A stretch of 38,729 nt of DNA, taken from NCBI GenBank assembly GCA_964651475.1, contig CAZYXV010000035.1, positions 1-38,729 on the forward strand, given 5' to 3'. This DNA is from JBGSMF01 sp964651475 (GTDB lineage: Bacteria > Chloroflexota > Anaerolineae > Fen-1058). Below, in pieces: positions 16,978-24,716 of the stretch. Each line of letters begins with the position of its first letter. The first letter of the stretch is position 1. The position numbers were made by a program, and so were the translations under genes. The notes below the pieces were generated by a model. That model was given only the letters and a program-made list of their open reading frames with translations, was not told the origin of the DNA and did not search any database.

Positions 16978-18096
16978 CTAGCCCTTGACCGAGCCGGCCA
17001 GCAGGCCGCGCACAAAGAATCGCTGCAAGCTAAAGAACACCGCCAGCGGCAAGATCATCGAGACGAACGCGCCGGCGGTCAGCAGGTGCCAGTCATTGCC
17101 GCGCGAGCCGACCATCTCGGCAATGCGCATGGTGAGCACCTGCACATCGGGCTTGGCGCCGATAAAGATCAAGGCTACCAGATAGTCGTTCCAGACCCAC
17201 AGGAATTGGAAAATGGCAAAGGAGGCCAGCGCCGGCATTGACAGCGGCAGGATTAATTCGCGAAAGATAGTAAAGTGCGAAGCGCCGTCAATAAAGGCCG
17301 ATTCCAGAATATCTCGGGGCAGCGAGCTGATATAGTTATACAACAAGTAGGTGGCCAGGGGCAACCCAAAGCCCGTGTGCGCCAGCCAGATGCCCAGGAA
17401 CGTGCCATTCAGGTTCAGTCTGACATAGTCGCGCAAGATAGGCACTAGAGCGATTTGGAGCGGCACGACCAGCAGCGCCACAACCATCGTAAAAAACATT
17501 CTGCGGCCAGGGAAGGTCATCCACGCGAAACCATAGGCGGCAAAGGCGGCGATCAAGATGGGAATGACGGTCGCCGGAACAGTCACGGTCAGGCTGTTCA
17601 AGAAATAGCCGGCAAAATTGTCGCCCTGCTCGGTCACGACCGTGCCATCGGGCTGCCTGATTTCAAACGTCTTGCCTTCCAACACCTGCTTGTAATTATC
17701 TAGCGTCAAGCTATAACCCACGGCCCATTGTTGCTGCTGGACCTCGAGCCGGCCCAGGCGCTTGTTGCCGATCCAGATCAGGCGCTGCTTACCATCCGGC
17801 GTTGTGACGCCGGCGCGGAATTCTTCAAACGTGCCCCGCACGCCGCGGATGTTCATGACGCCGTCGCGATCCAAGTCCGCCGGGGGTTGGAATTCTTCGA
17901 CCTTGACCCACTGCTGGTGCGGGAAAAAGCTCCACCAGCCAGAGGTTTGGATATCAAAACGCGTGCGGAAGGACGAAATGAGCAGGCCGACGGTTGGAAT
18001 CGTCCAGGCGATCACCAGTAAAGCTAAAGAGATATTGATGAGAATCCCTCCGACGTGCAAGCGACTCTTTTTTTGTTCAGGTTGGGTGGAACTCAT
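16978..18096 (-). CDS. aglG: Alpha-glucoside-type ABC transporter permease, MalG/AglG class
   Basis: 372 residues, inner-membrane permease of a CUT1 sugar importer. The first span is at about 18-42 and five more follow after residue 165. The sequence is very close in style to AglG: NSLTVTVPATVIPILIAAFA, AHTGFGLPLATYLLYN and the C-terminal VRGLLAGSVKG. The EAA loop that docks the ATPase reads ILESAFIDGASHFTIF. Between spans 1 and 2 is a long extracytoplasmic loop (about residues 45-165), longer than in MalG, with a calcium-loop-like DLDRDGVMN. Its ATG overlaps the stop of the upstream permease (ATGA). No ATP-binding subunit is coded in this window; a shared MsmK-like ATPase elsewhere is likely. 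Confidence 0.88.
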   Translation of the reverse strand: MSSTQPEQKKSRLHVGGILINISLALLVIAWTIPTVGLLISSFRTRFDIQTSGWWSFFPHQQWVKVEEFQPPADLDRDGVMNIRGVRGTFEEFRAGVTTPDGKQRLIWIGNKRLGRLEVQQQQWAVGYSLTLDNYKQVLEGKTFEIRQPDGTVVTEQGDNFAGYFLNSLTVTVPATVIPILIAAFAAYGFAWMTFPGRRMFFTMVVALLVVPLQIALVPILRDYVRLNLNGTFLGIWLAHTGFGLPLATYLLYNYISSLPRDILESAFIDGASHFTIFRELILPLSMPALASFAIFQFLWVWNDYLVALIFIGAKPDVQVLTMRIAEMVGSRGNDWHLLTAGAFVSMILPLAVFFSLQRFFVRGLLAGSVKG

Positions 18097-19244
18097 TTGA
18101 ACGCCTCCCTTTCGCCGAACGAGCGCAGGTTATAGACCATCACGGGAATAACGGCAATCAGCAACACGATGGCAATGGCTGAACCATAACCCGAGTTTTG
18201 CGCCGTATAGTATTCTCGATAGAACTGGGTCGCAATCACCTGCGTGCTGAACTGGCTGCCGGTCATTATCTGCACCACATCAAAGATTTTGAGCGTAAAG
18301 ATGATGATGGTCGTGCTGACGGCAATGATGGTGCCCATGATGTACGGAATCATGATCTGGAAAAAGATTTGAATCTCGTTGGCGCCATCCACTCTGGCCG
18401 CCTCCAAAAGGTCGGCCGGGATGCCCTTGAGCGCCGCCGAAAACAGCACCATGGCATAACCCGTTTGCAGCCAAATCGAGATAAAAATCAAGAACACGTT
18501 ATTCCACGGCTGCAACTGCGCCGAAGCGGTCCATGCCAGAGGCTCGTTGCCGGTCAGCCCGGTGTAGATGGCATTGAGCATCCCGATATTGGGGCTGACG
18601 TTGTAAATCATGTTCCAAATGACGCCGGCCCCCACCATTGAAATAGCGTATGGCACAAAGATCAGGGACTTGGCCAGTCCCTCAAAACGACTGCGGTCGG
18701 CCAGCACGGCAATCAGCAAGCCAAAAACGACGTTCAGCGAAGCGCCAATGATAATCCACATCAAGTTGTTGCGGAAAGCCGTGAACATATTGCGATCGGT
18801 AAAGACTGCCACATAGTTGCCCAAACCGACAAATTTGATATTGTCGGCGTCAAACAGACTTATCCAGAACGTGCGGGCGGCGGGAAAAGCCAGATACCAC
18901 ATGAGAACCGCCACTGCCGGGCCGACAAAGACGAATGGCAACAAGCGGCTGCGCCACAAATCGTTCGTCTTCTCGATCAGCCAGTTTGAAACCATATACA
19001 GCGCGGCCACTCCGCCCACTCCCCAGATGATGGCCACAGCCGCCACAACGCCTTTCGGGGCCCGGCTATCGCGAAGAAAGATAAAACCCGCGTACAGGCC
19101 CAAAAAAGTCAGGATCGGGACAAACAGCGAGAGGAGTATGCGCAGCAGATTGGTAGCCAACCACTCCAGAGGCCCGGCAGGTTTGGCCCTTTCTAATACT
19201 GCCCCAGCGATGGGGCCGCCTGATTCTAGTCGAGGCTCTTGCAT
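18093..19244 (-). CDS. aglF: Alpha-glucoside-type ABC transporter permease, MalF/AglF class
   Basis: 383 residues with about eight membrane spans. Two N-terminal spans (about 32-55 and 65-85) precede the conserved core. Family stretches are LLPFVFVGPAVAVLMWYLAF, GLGNYVAVFTDRNMF, the signature VPYAISMVGAGVIW and the EAA loop LLEAARVDGANEIQIF that contacts the ATPase. The ATG has TAGGAG 7 nt upstream. It lies 186 bp after the binding-protein gene, and the gap holds two hairpins that probably lower permease expression relative to the binding protein. It is paired with the AglG-like permease by a 4-bp overlap. Confidence 0.88.
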   Translation of the reverse strand: MQEPRLESGGPIAGAVLERAKPAGPLEWLATNLLRILLSLFVPILTFLGLYAGFIFLRDSRAPKGVVAAVAIIWGVGGVAALYMVSNWLIEKTNDLWRSRLLPFVFVGPAVAVLMWYLAFPAARTFWISLFDADNIKFVGLGNYVAVFTDRNMFTAFRNNLMWIIIGASLNVVFGLLIAVLADRSRFEGLAKSLIFVPYAISMVGAGVIWNMIYNVSPNIGMLNAIYTGLTGNEPLAWTASAQLQPWNNVFLIFISIWLQTGYAMVLFSAALKGIPADLLEAARVDGANEIQIFFQIMIPYIMGTIIAVSTTIIIFTLKIFDVVQIMTGSQFSTQVIATQFYREYYTAQNSGYGSAIAIVLLIAVIPVMVYNLRSFGEREAFK

Positions 19245-19286
19245 GGTTATTCTCCTAGAGACATTGGTTTCTATATGAATGGGGCT

Positions 19287-19320
19287 TAGAAACCAGGCTT
19301 CTCAAAGAAACCTGGTTTCT
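19287..19320 (-). repeat. Inverted repeat AGAAACCAGG ... CCTGGTTTCT
   Basis: Perfect 10-bp arms around a 14-nt loop, between the binding-protein and AglF genes. The same words recur in the loop region (CTTCTCAAAGAAACC), giving the look of a small dispersed repeat. It could fold in the mRNA and act in 3'-end protection or attenuation. Confidence 0.5.
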
Positions 19321-19365
19321 GCCTCCTACGTTGCAAGGTCTTTCAGGCAAAAACAAACCAGCACC

Positions 19366-19396
19366 CTGTGCTCCGCGCGGAACGCGCGGAGCACAG
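19366..19396 (-). terminator. Strong 14-bp hairpin between the binding-protein and permease genes
   Basis: CTGTGCTCCGCGCG, GAA, CGCGCGGAGCACAG: a perfect 14-bp GC-rich stem with a 3-nt loop, about 35 bp after the binding-protein stop. There is no long T-run. In CUT1 operons such hairpins commonly protect the binding-protein mRNA and reduce read-through into the permeases; that role is inferred here. Confidence 0.5.
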
Positions 19397-19430
19397 GCAT
19401 TCGCAATGTAACTTTTAACGCCTCAGTAGT

Positions 19431-22175
19431 TTATTGGGGCCAGGAGGCGTCAATTTCTTTGAGGACGGTATCCAGGTTGGCCGCGCCGGAGAAGTAGTCG
19501 GTAAAGCCCTTCCAGAAGGAGCCAGAGCCGACCGCGCCCGGCATCAGGTCTGACGCGTCGAAGCGCACTGCGGTGGCGCCCTTGGCCAGTTCGGCGACCT
19601 TGCGTTCGACGGGGTCGCCATACCAGTCCAGGCTGCTGTCGTTGTGCGGCGACAAGGCGCCGCCGGCTGCCAGCCAGCCCTTCACGCCCGCGCCCGTGGC
19701 AAAGAACTGCATCACGGCGGCGGTCTCTGGCTTTTCATTGGTGGCGGCCATAATGTCGCCGGCCACCAGGAACGGCTTGCCGTACTGCGTATCCACGGGT
19801 GGCAGGTAGAACACATCGTAATCCACGCCCGCCTGGAGGTTCTTTTCCTTGGGGAAGAACGAGGTGATAAAGTTGCCCTGCCGGTGCAGCCAGCACTTGG
19901 GCGGGTCATCGAACATGGGCACTGGCGCATCTCCAAAGAACGTCGTCACGATCTTGGCCTTGCCGCCGTACACGTACTTGTCATTGTTCCAGATGCCCGC
20001 AAACGTCTCGATGGCTTTCTTTACTTCCGGCGAACTGAACTTGAGTTCGCCCGCTACCCACTTGTCATAGTTTTCCAACGACGTCGTGCGCAGCATCAAG
20101 TCCTCTGTCCAGTCCGTCGCCGGCCAGCCGGTTGCTGCGCCCGATTGGATGCCCACACACCAGGCCGTGTCGCCGTCGCTGGCAATCTGCTCCGTCAAGG
20201 CCACCAACTCGGCCCACGTTTGCGGGACTTTGTAGCCGGCTGCGTCGAACACTTTCTTGGGATACCACACCAGGCTCTTGCCGTTGAAGCGTTGCCACAC
20301 GCCGCCCTGCATCGCGCCGCTCGCTCCTGGCATCGTCGCCATGTCGAGCCACGACTGGATATAGTTTTCCTTCAGCCAGCTCTCTGGCACCAGCTTGCGC
20401 GCGTCCACAATCTTGCCCTGCTTGGCAAAGGTTGCCAACAAGCCCGGCTGCGGGAAATCTATCACGTCTGGCGCATCCCCGGCCTGGATCCGCGCCGAAA
20501 TCGAGGCCTCAAACTCCTTCGACCCTTCGTACTGAATGTCTATGCCGGTCTTGTCCTCAAACTCTTTCATCGAGTTTGCAAACTTGACCGCGTCTTCGTC
20601 GGTGAAGGGGCCGGTCATGGTCACTTTCGTCCCTTTGTACTTGCCCGCATACGCATCCGCCAGGAACGTCAACCCCTTCGCACGCGCTCCAGCCTCACTG
20701 TCACCCGCTCCTCCTGCCGCAGGCTGAGCGCCCTGACCCTTGGGCCAGGAGGCGTCAATTTCTTTGAGGACGGTATCCAGGTTGGCCGCGCCGGAGAAGT
20801 AGTCGGTAAAGCCCTTCCAGAAGGAGCCAGAGCCGACCGCGCCCGGCATCAGGTCTGACGCGTCGAAGCGCACTGCGGTGGCGCCCTTGGCCAGTTCGGC
20901 GACCTTGCGTTCGACGGGGTCGCCATACCAGTCCAGGCTGCTGTCGTTGTGCGGCGACAAGGCGCCGCCGGCTGCCAGCCAGCCCTTCACGCCCGCGCCC
21001 GTGGCAAAGAACTGCATCACGGCGGCGGTCTCTGGCTTTTCATTGGTGGCGGCCATAATGTCGCCGGCCACCAGGAACGGCTTGCCGTACTGCGTATCCA
21101 CGGGTGGCAGGTAGAACACATCGTAATCCACGCCCGCCTGGAGGTTCTTTTCCTTGGGGAAGAACGAGGTGATAAAGTTGCCCTGCCGGTGCAGCCAGCA
21201 CTTGGGCGGGTCATCGAACATGGGCACTGGCGCATCTCCAAAGAACGTCGTCACGATCTTGGCCTTGCCGCCGTACACGTACTTGTCATTGTTCCAGATG
21301 CCCGCAAACGTCTCGATGGCTTTCTTTACTTCCGGCGAACTGAACTTGAGTTCGCCCGCTACCCACTTGTCATAGTTTTCCAACGACGTCGTGCGCAGCA
21401 TCAAGTCCTCTGTCCAGTCCGTCGCCGGCCAGCCGGTTGCTGCGCCCGATTGGATGCCCACACACCAGGCCGTGTCGCCGTCGCTGGCAATCTGCTCCGT
21501 CAAGGCCACCAACTCGGCCCACGTTTGCGGGACTTTGTAGCCGGCTGCGTCGAACACTTTCTTGGGATACCACACCAGGCTCTTGCCGTTGAAGCGTTGC
21601 CACACGCCGCCCTGCATCGCGCCGCTCGCTCCTGGCATCGTCGCCATGTCGAGCCACGACTGGATATAGTTTTCCTTCAGCCAGCTCTCTGGCACCAGCT
21701 TGCGCGCGTCCACAATCTTGCCCTGCTTGGCAAAGGTTGCCAACAAGCCCGGCTGCGGGAAATCTATCACGTCTGGCGCATCCCCGGCCTGGATCCGCGC
21801 CGAAATCGAGGCCTCAAACTCCTTCGACCCTTCGTACTGAATGTCTATGCCGGTCTTGTCCTCAAACTCTTTCATCGAGTTTGCAAACTTGACCGCGTCT
21901 TCGTCGGTGAAGGGGCCGGTCATGGTCACTTTCGTCCCTTTGTACTTGCCCGCATACGCATCCGCCAGGAACGTCAACCCCTTCGCACGCGCTCCAGCCT
22001 CACTGTCACCCGCTCCTCCTGCCGCAGGCTGAGCAGGGGCTTTAGTAGGCTCGACCACAGGCGCCTTGGTAGGCTCTGGTGCTTGGGTCGGTGTGGCAGC
22101 TGGCCCGCCGCAAGCGGCCAGGAACATGCTCGCCACTACCAACAAACTCACGATGGAAAAAACTGTGCGTTTCAT
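19431..22175 (-). CDS. aglE: Alpha-glucoside-binding lipoprotein (AglE-like) with two identical tandem binding domains
   Basis: 914 residues, about twice the usual length. The lipoprotein signal peptide ends at FLAAC (C22), followed by a Thr/Pro/Glu linker. The extracellular-binding domain (type 1, AglE-like) then occurs twice, at about residues 48-480 and 483-914. Both copies contain GVQSGAATGWPATDWTEDLM, PPKCWLHRQGNFI and LFKGATAVRFDASD-type stretches with no visible difference. The only new residues are a KGQG joint between SWP of copy 1 and AQPAAGG of copy 2. The second copy has no signal of its own, so one anchored protein would carry two binding sites. The ATG at 22175 has GGAGAAG 6 nt upstream. 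It could be a real recent duplication or an assembly error. Confidence 0.85.
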   Translation of the reverse strand: MKRTVFSIVSLLVVASMFLAACGGPAATPTQAPEPTKAPVVEPTKAPAQPAAGGAGDSEAGARAKGLTFLADAYAGKYKGTKVTMTGPFTDEDAVKFANSMKEFEDKTGIDIQYEGSKEFEASISARIQAGDAPDVIDFPQPGLLATFAKQGKIVDARKLVPESWLKENYIQSWLDMATMPGASGAMQGGVWQRFNGKSLVWYPKKVFDAAGYKVPQTWAELVALTEQIASDGDTAWCVGIQSGAATGWPATDWTEDLMLRTTSLENYDKWVAGELKFSSPEVKKAIETFAGIWNNDKYVYGGKAKIVTTFFGDAPVPMFDDPPKCWLHRQGNFITSFFPKEKNLQAGVDYDVFYLPPVDTQYGKPFLVAGDIMAATNEKPETAAVMQFFATGAGVKGWLAAGGALSPHNDSSLDWYGDPVERKVAELAKGATAVRFDASDLMPGAVGSGSFWKGFTDYFSGAANLDTVLKEIDASWPKGQGAQPAAGGAGDSEAGARAKGLTFLADAYAGKYKGTKVTMTGPFTDEDAVKFANSMKEFEDKTGIDIQYEGSKEFEASISARIQAGDAPDVIDFPQPGLLATFAKQGKIVDARKLVPESWLKENYIQSWLDMATMPGASGAMQGGVWQRFNGKSLVWYPKKVFDAAGYKVPQTWAELVALTEQIASDGDTAWCVGIQSGAATGWPATDWTEDLMLRTTSLENYDKWVAGELKFSSPEVKKAIETFAGIWNNDKYVYGGKAKIVTTFFGDAPVPMFDDPPKCWLHRQGNFITSFFPKEKNLQAGVDYDVFYLPPVDTQYGKPFLVAGDIMAATNEKPETAAVMQFFATGAGVKGWLAAGGALSPHNDSSLDWYGDPVERKVAELAKGATAVRFDASDLMPGAVGSGSFWKGFTDYFSGAANLDTVLKEIDASWPQ
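19437..20729 (-). repeat. Tandem 1293-bp duplication, copy encoding the C-terminal domain
   Basis: This block recurs at 20742-22034 at an offset of exactly 1305 bp (435 codons), with 12 unique bases between the copies (20730-20741). No difference was seen when lines were compared; the alternative-frame translations of the two copies also agree throughout. Confidence 0.9.
20742..22034 (-). repeat. Tandem 1293-bp duplication, copy encoding the N-terminal domain
   Basis: Partner of 19437-20729. The match breaks at 22035, where the sequence enters the linker after the signal peptide, and at 20741, where the KGQG joint begins. Synonymous sites show no divergence, so the event is recent, or the copies are kept the same by conversion, or the duplication is an assembly artefact. 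Confidence 0.9.
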
Positions 22176-22198
22176 TTTGTTCTTCTCCTGACTTTTAA

Positions 22199-22210
22199 TA
22201 AAGCGGTTTA
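22199..22210 (-). promoter_or_regulatory. Possible LacI-family operator before the binding-protein gene
   Basis: TAAAGCGGTTTA: half-sites TAAA...TTTA around a central CG, the layout of LacI-family operators, 24 bp upstream of the binding-protein ATG. It is not identical to the operators at the LacI genes, so the match is weak. Confidence 0.35.
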
Positions 22211-22288
22211 CTCCAGTAGCTCTGCTATCAAACGATGACAGCACAGGTGTATGATTCTGTAGTCAACACCACCTCCTTTCTATTCAAG

Positions 22289-22412
22289 AAGGTTCTTTGG
22301 GAGTTCCCGTGGTCGGAGCGCCAGAGTCCCCAACTTGTTGGGGACTCTGGCGCTCTACCCGAACAAGTTCGGGAATCCAGCATGCTTTCCACGCCAAGTC
22401 CCAAAGAACCTT
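22289..22412. mobile_element. Inverted-repeat element (family D) upstream of the sugar operon
   Basis: The ends AAGGTTCTTTGGGAGTT and, on the other strand, AAGGTTCTTTGGGACTT form inverted repeats that match over about 24 bp with few mismatches. Inside are a near-perfect hairpin (CGCCAGAGTCCCCAA, loop CTTG, TTGGGGACTCTGGCG) and CCCGAAC/GTTCGGG. CAAG flanks both sides (22285-22288, 22413-22416), a possible 4-bp target duplication. It sits between the LacI gene and the binding-protein gene, so it may terminate LacI transcription. The rest of 22176-22475 shows no gene beyond a possible leader ORF. Confidence 0.6.
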
Positions 22413-22475
22413 CAAGAAACGACAAGCTGAACTGTCACGCTCTTTAGCAGGCTATCTACCTGCCAGGGACTCTTG

Positions 22476-23489
22476 TCAGGCGGGTGGGGCGGTTGTCCCT
22501 CGCTCCACTAACCTGATGGGCAAAAATTTACACCTGGGTTCGGACACATTGCCATTGTCGCCCATCACGTAAAAAAGCATCTGCGCTCCACGCCAACCAG
22601 ACTCAAAAAGTGATTGGTTAATGGTAGTAAGTTGCAAATACTCGGCAATCTCGATATCGTCGTAACCGACAACCGACAGAGCTTGGGGCACTTTGACTTT
22701 CCGCTCGCGCGCCGCTTCCAGAATGCCCACAGCCTGAATGTCGCTAGCCGCCACAACCGCCGTAGGAGGCTTGTTCAAGTCTAGTAGCTGATAGGCCATC
22801 TCCCTGGCCTCGTCGCGCCCGTGCTCACCTGCCATCACATACTCTCGCCGCGGCCGTATGCCGGCTTCTTTCAATGCTTTCCGATACCCCAAAGAGCGTT
22901 CGTAGCTTGATGTAAAATTGAACGGATTGGGATAGACATCTCCCACAAAGGCAATGCGACGATGTCCCAGATCTATCAAATGCTTGGTGGCCATATAGCC
23001 GCCCATCACGTCATCCGTCACCACGTGGGAAAGATTTGCGTGCTTGGCATCCACCAGGACGGTTGGGATGCCTGCCGCCTGGAAACGCTGTACATCCTCA
23101 TCTGCAGGCGCAAACGAAATAATCAATAGTCCATCAACATTCCGCGCGCGTTGGGCCAGCTGGTGAAAGTGCTGGTCGCGTTTGGCCGGCGTCTCGACAT
23201 TGTAAACAATGAGATCGTATTCCGTCTCGGCAATCACTGCCTCTACGCCGCGCAGGCGCTCGACGGAAGAATAACGTGTAAAGAACGGGGCAATCACTGC
23301 CAGGCTGAGCGCCTTGCCCGTCGAAAGGCGGCGCGCAAAGGGATTGGGAACATAATCAAGAGATTCTACAGCCGCAAGCACGCACTTGCGGGTCGCCTCG
23401 CTCACCTTGGGGCTGTTATTGAGCACTCGCGATACGGTGCCTATGCCGACCCCTGCTTTTTTGGCTACGTCGTAGATTGTTGGAGACAT
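22476..23489 (-). CDS. LacI-family transcriptional regulator 1
   Basis: About 337 residues. The N-terminal helix-turn-helix reads TIYDVAKKAGVGIGTVSRVLN with the hinge helix near KALSLAVIAPFF. A periplasmic-binding-like sensor domain follows (VDGLLIISFAP, TDDVMGGYMATKHLIDLGHRRIAFVG, SVVGYDDIEIAEYL), typical for sugar-responsive repressors. The ATG at 23489 was chosen because the HTH starts right after it; an upstream in-frame start at 23564 would lie inside the operators. It sits directly upstream of the Agl-like operon on the same strand, so it probably controls that operon and itself. Confidence 0.9.
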   Translation of the reverse strand: MSPTIYDVAKKAGVGIGTVSRVLNNSPKVSEATRKCVLAAVESLDYVPNPFARRLSTGKALSLAVIAPFFTRYSSVERLRGVEAVIAETEYDLIVYNVETPAKRDQHFHQLAQRARNVDGLLIISFAPADEDVQRFQAAGIPTVLVDAKHANLSHVVTDDVMGGYMATKHLIDLGHRRIAFVGDVYPNPFNFTSSYERSLGYRKALKEAGIRPRREYVMAGEHGRDEAREMAYQLLDLNKPPTAVVAASDIQAVGILEAARERKVKVPQALSVVGYDDIEIAEYLQLTTINQSLFESGWRGAQMLFYVMGDNGNVSEPRCKFLPIRLVERGTTAPPA

Positions 23490-23549
23490 GCGCCAATTCC
23501 CTTTATCAATCGCAAGCCATTGGCGAATTTCACGTGTACATGCACTCGT

Positions 23550-23579
23550 TGGAAGCGTTTCCACGTGGAAGCGTTTCCA
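23550..23579. promoter_or_regulatory. Tandem LacI-type operators overlapping the promoter of LacI regulator 1
   Basis: TGGAAGCGTTTCCA occurs twice, at 23550-23563 and 23566-23579, 16 bp apart and joined through CCACGTGG. Each is an imperfect palindrome with a central CG, the classic LacI/CcpA-like operator layout. They begin right at the -10 box, so a bound repressor would block transcription; autoregulation is inferred. Confidence 0.8.
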
Positions 23580-23608
23580 TTATATACTGATTACGTCTCG
23601 TTTGTCAA
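23579..23608 (-). promoter_or_regulatory. Consensus sigma-70-type promoter of LacI regulator 1
   Basis: On the minus strand, TTGACA (23608-23603) and TATAAT (23584-23579) are separated by 18 bp. Both hexamers are perfect consensus. The operators follow immediately downstream. Confidence 0.8.
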
Positions 23609-23645
23609 TAGGTCGGTGATTTTTTTAAGGTAAGTGCGCAAGTCG

Positions 23646-24698
23646 TTAAAAAGCAACTGCCCGGGTTGACTCTCGCACGATTAACTCGGTCTCGAGCAAT
23701 ACGCCGAGTTGATCCAGTTCTTCACCGGCGATCAAGCGGATTAGTCTATCTGCTGCGCCCCAACCCAAGCCGTAGGCTGGCAGCCGCACGGTGGTCAACG
23801 GCGGGTCCAGGTAACTGGCAACCGGCACATCGTCAAACCCAACCAGCGACATATCTCCTGGCACGCGCAACCCGCGCGCCTTGAGCGCCCGCAAAACGCC
23901 CACGGCAACTACATCGCTGGCGACAAAGACAGCGCTGGGAAGCGGCGATACTTTTAGCAAGCTGTTGATGGCTTTTTCACCGCTGGTCTCTGTGAAATCC
24001 CCCAGGCGCACCAAGCGCTTGTCAAATCTGACGCCGCGCGCCTTGATCGCCGCCTTGTAACCCTCCAGCCGGTCGCGGCTGGCGGTATAGTTCAATGGGG
24101 CGTTAGTAATCATGCCGATGCGAGCGTGTCCCTGGTCAAGCAAATGCTCCACTGCCATGCGCGCTCCCCCCACGTTATCCACGTCAACAAAGGGGATGTT
24201 GCTGTCGGGCAACTGGCCCATCAGCACGAGCGGCACACCTTCGCGGTGGAGTTTGGGCAATGCCGCATCGTCGGTGCGCGGGCCGGATAGCACGATGCCA
24301 TCTACGTGCCGCTCGCTGATAAGGTGAGTGTAAAGATGCGCCTGGCCGGGCGGCTGGGCGTGGAACAGGATGTGAAAACTGTGCCGCTGCGCGGCTTGTT
24401 GCAGCCCATGCATCACGTGGGGCAAAAACGCATCGGCGGCCACGCGGTCCGGGCTTTGGCTAATGACCAGGCCGATGAGGTGCGTCTTGCCGGTGGCTAA
24501 TCGCCGCCCGGTCGCGTCGGGGTGATAGTTTAGCTGGCGGGCGGCATCCAACACGCGTTGGCGCGTCTCTGGGGTGATGGAAATGCCTTCAACTTGATTG
24601 AGCACGAAGGAGACAGTAGTGCGCGATACGCCTGCCAGTTCGGCTACATCTTTGCTGGTGACACGTTTTTTGTGCAAGATGCCCTCGTTAACTCGCAT
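23646..24698 (-). CDS. LacI-family transcriptional regulator 2
   Basis: About 350 residues. HTH: VTSKDVAELAGVSRTTVSFVLN near residues 11-32, then the hinge region and the sensor domain with LIGLVISQSPDRVAAD, HVDGIVLSGPR, VDVDNVGGARMAVEHLLDQGHARIGMI and MSLVGFDDVPVASYL. The ATG at 24698 is preferred to a GTG three codons upstream, which lies inside the operator. It is paralogous to, but clearly different from, regulator 1, and is transcribed toward it from its own promoter. The target could be the sugar operon or a distant locus; the gene context favours sugar control. Confidence 0.9.
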   Translation of the reverse strand: MRVNEGILHKKRVTSKDVAELAGVSRTTVSFVLNQVEGISITPETRQRVLDAARQLNYHPDATGRRLATGKTHLIGLVISQSPDRVAADAFLPHVMHGLQQAAQRHSFHILFHAQPPGQAHLYTHLISERHVDGIVLSGPRTDDAALPKLHREGVPLVLMGQLPDSNIPFVDVDNVGGARMAVEHLLDQGHARIGMITNAPLNYTASRDRLEGYKAAIKARGVRFDKRLVRLGDFTETSGEKAINSLLKVSPLPSAVFVASDVVAVGVLRALKARGLRVPGDMSLVGFDDVPVASYLDPPLTTVRLPAYGLGWGAADRLIRLIAGEELDQLGVLLETELIVRESTRAVAF

Positions 24699-24701
24699 TA
24701 G

Positions 24702-24713
24702 TAACACGTGTTA
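24702..24713. promoter_or_regulatory. Perfect palindromic operator TAACACGTGTTA
   Basis: A 12-bp perfect palindrome with central CG lies between the -10 box and the start codon of LacI regulator 2. The position and form suggest self-repression. Confidence 0.7.
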
Positions 24714-24716
24714 ACT

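Noticed and set aside
19644..22238. Two long plus-strand open frames opposite the binding-protein gene
   Set aside because: They are antisense to a clearly conserved protein, identical to each other only because of the DNA duplication, and have no recognisable domain.
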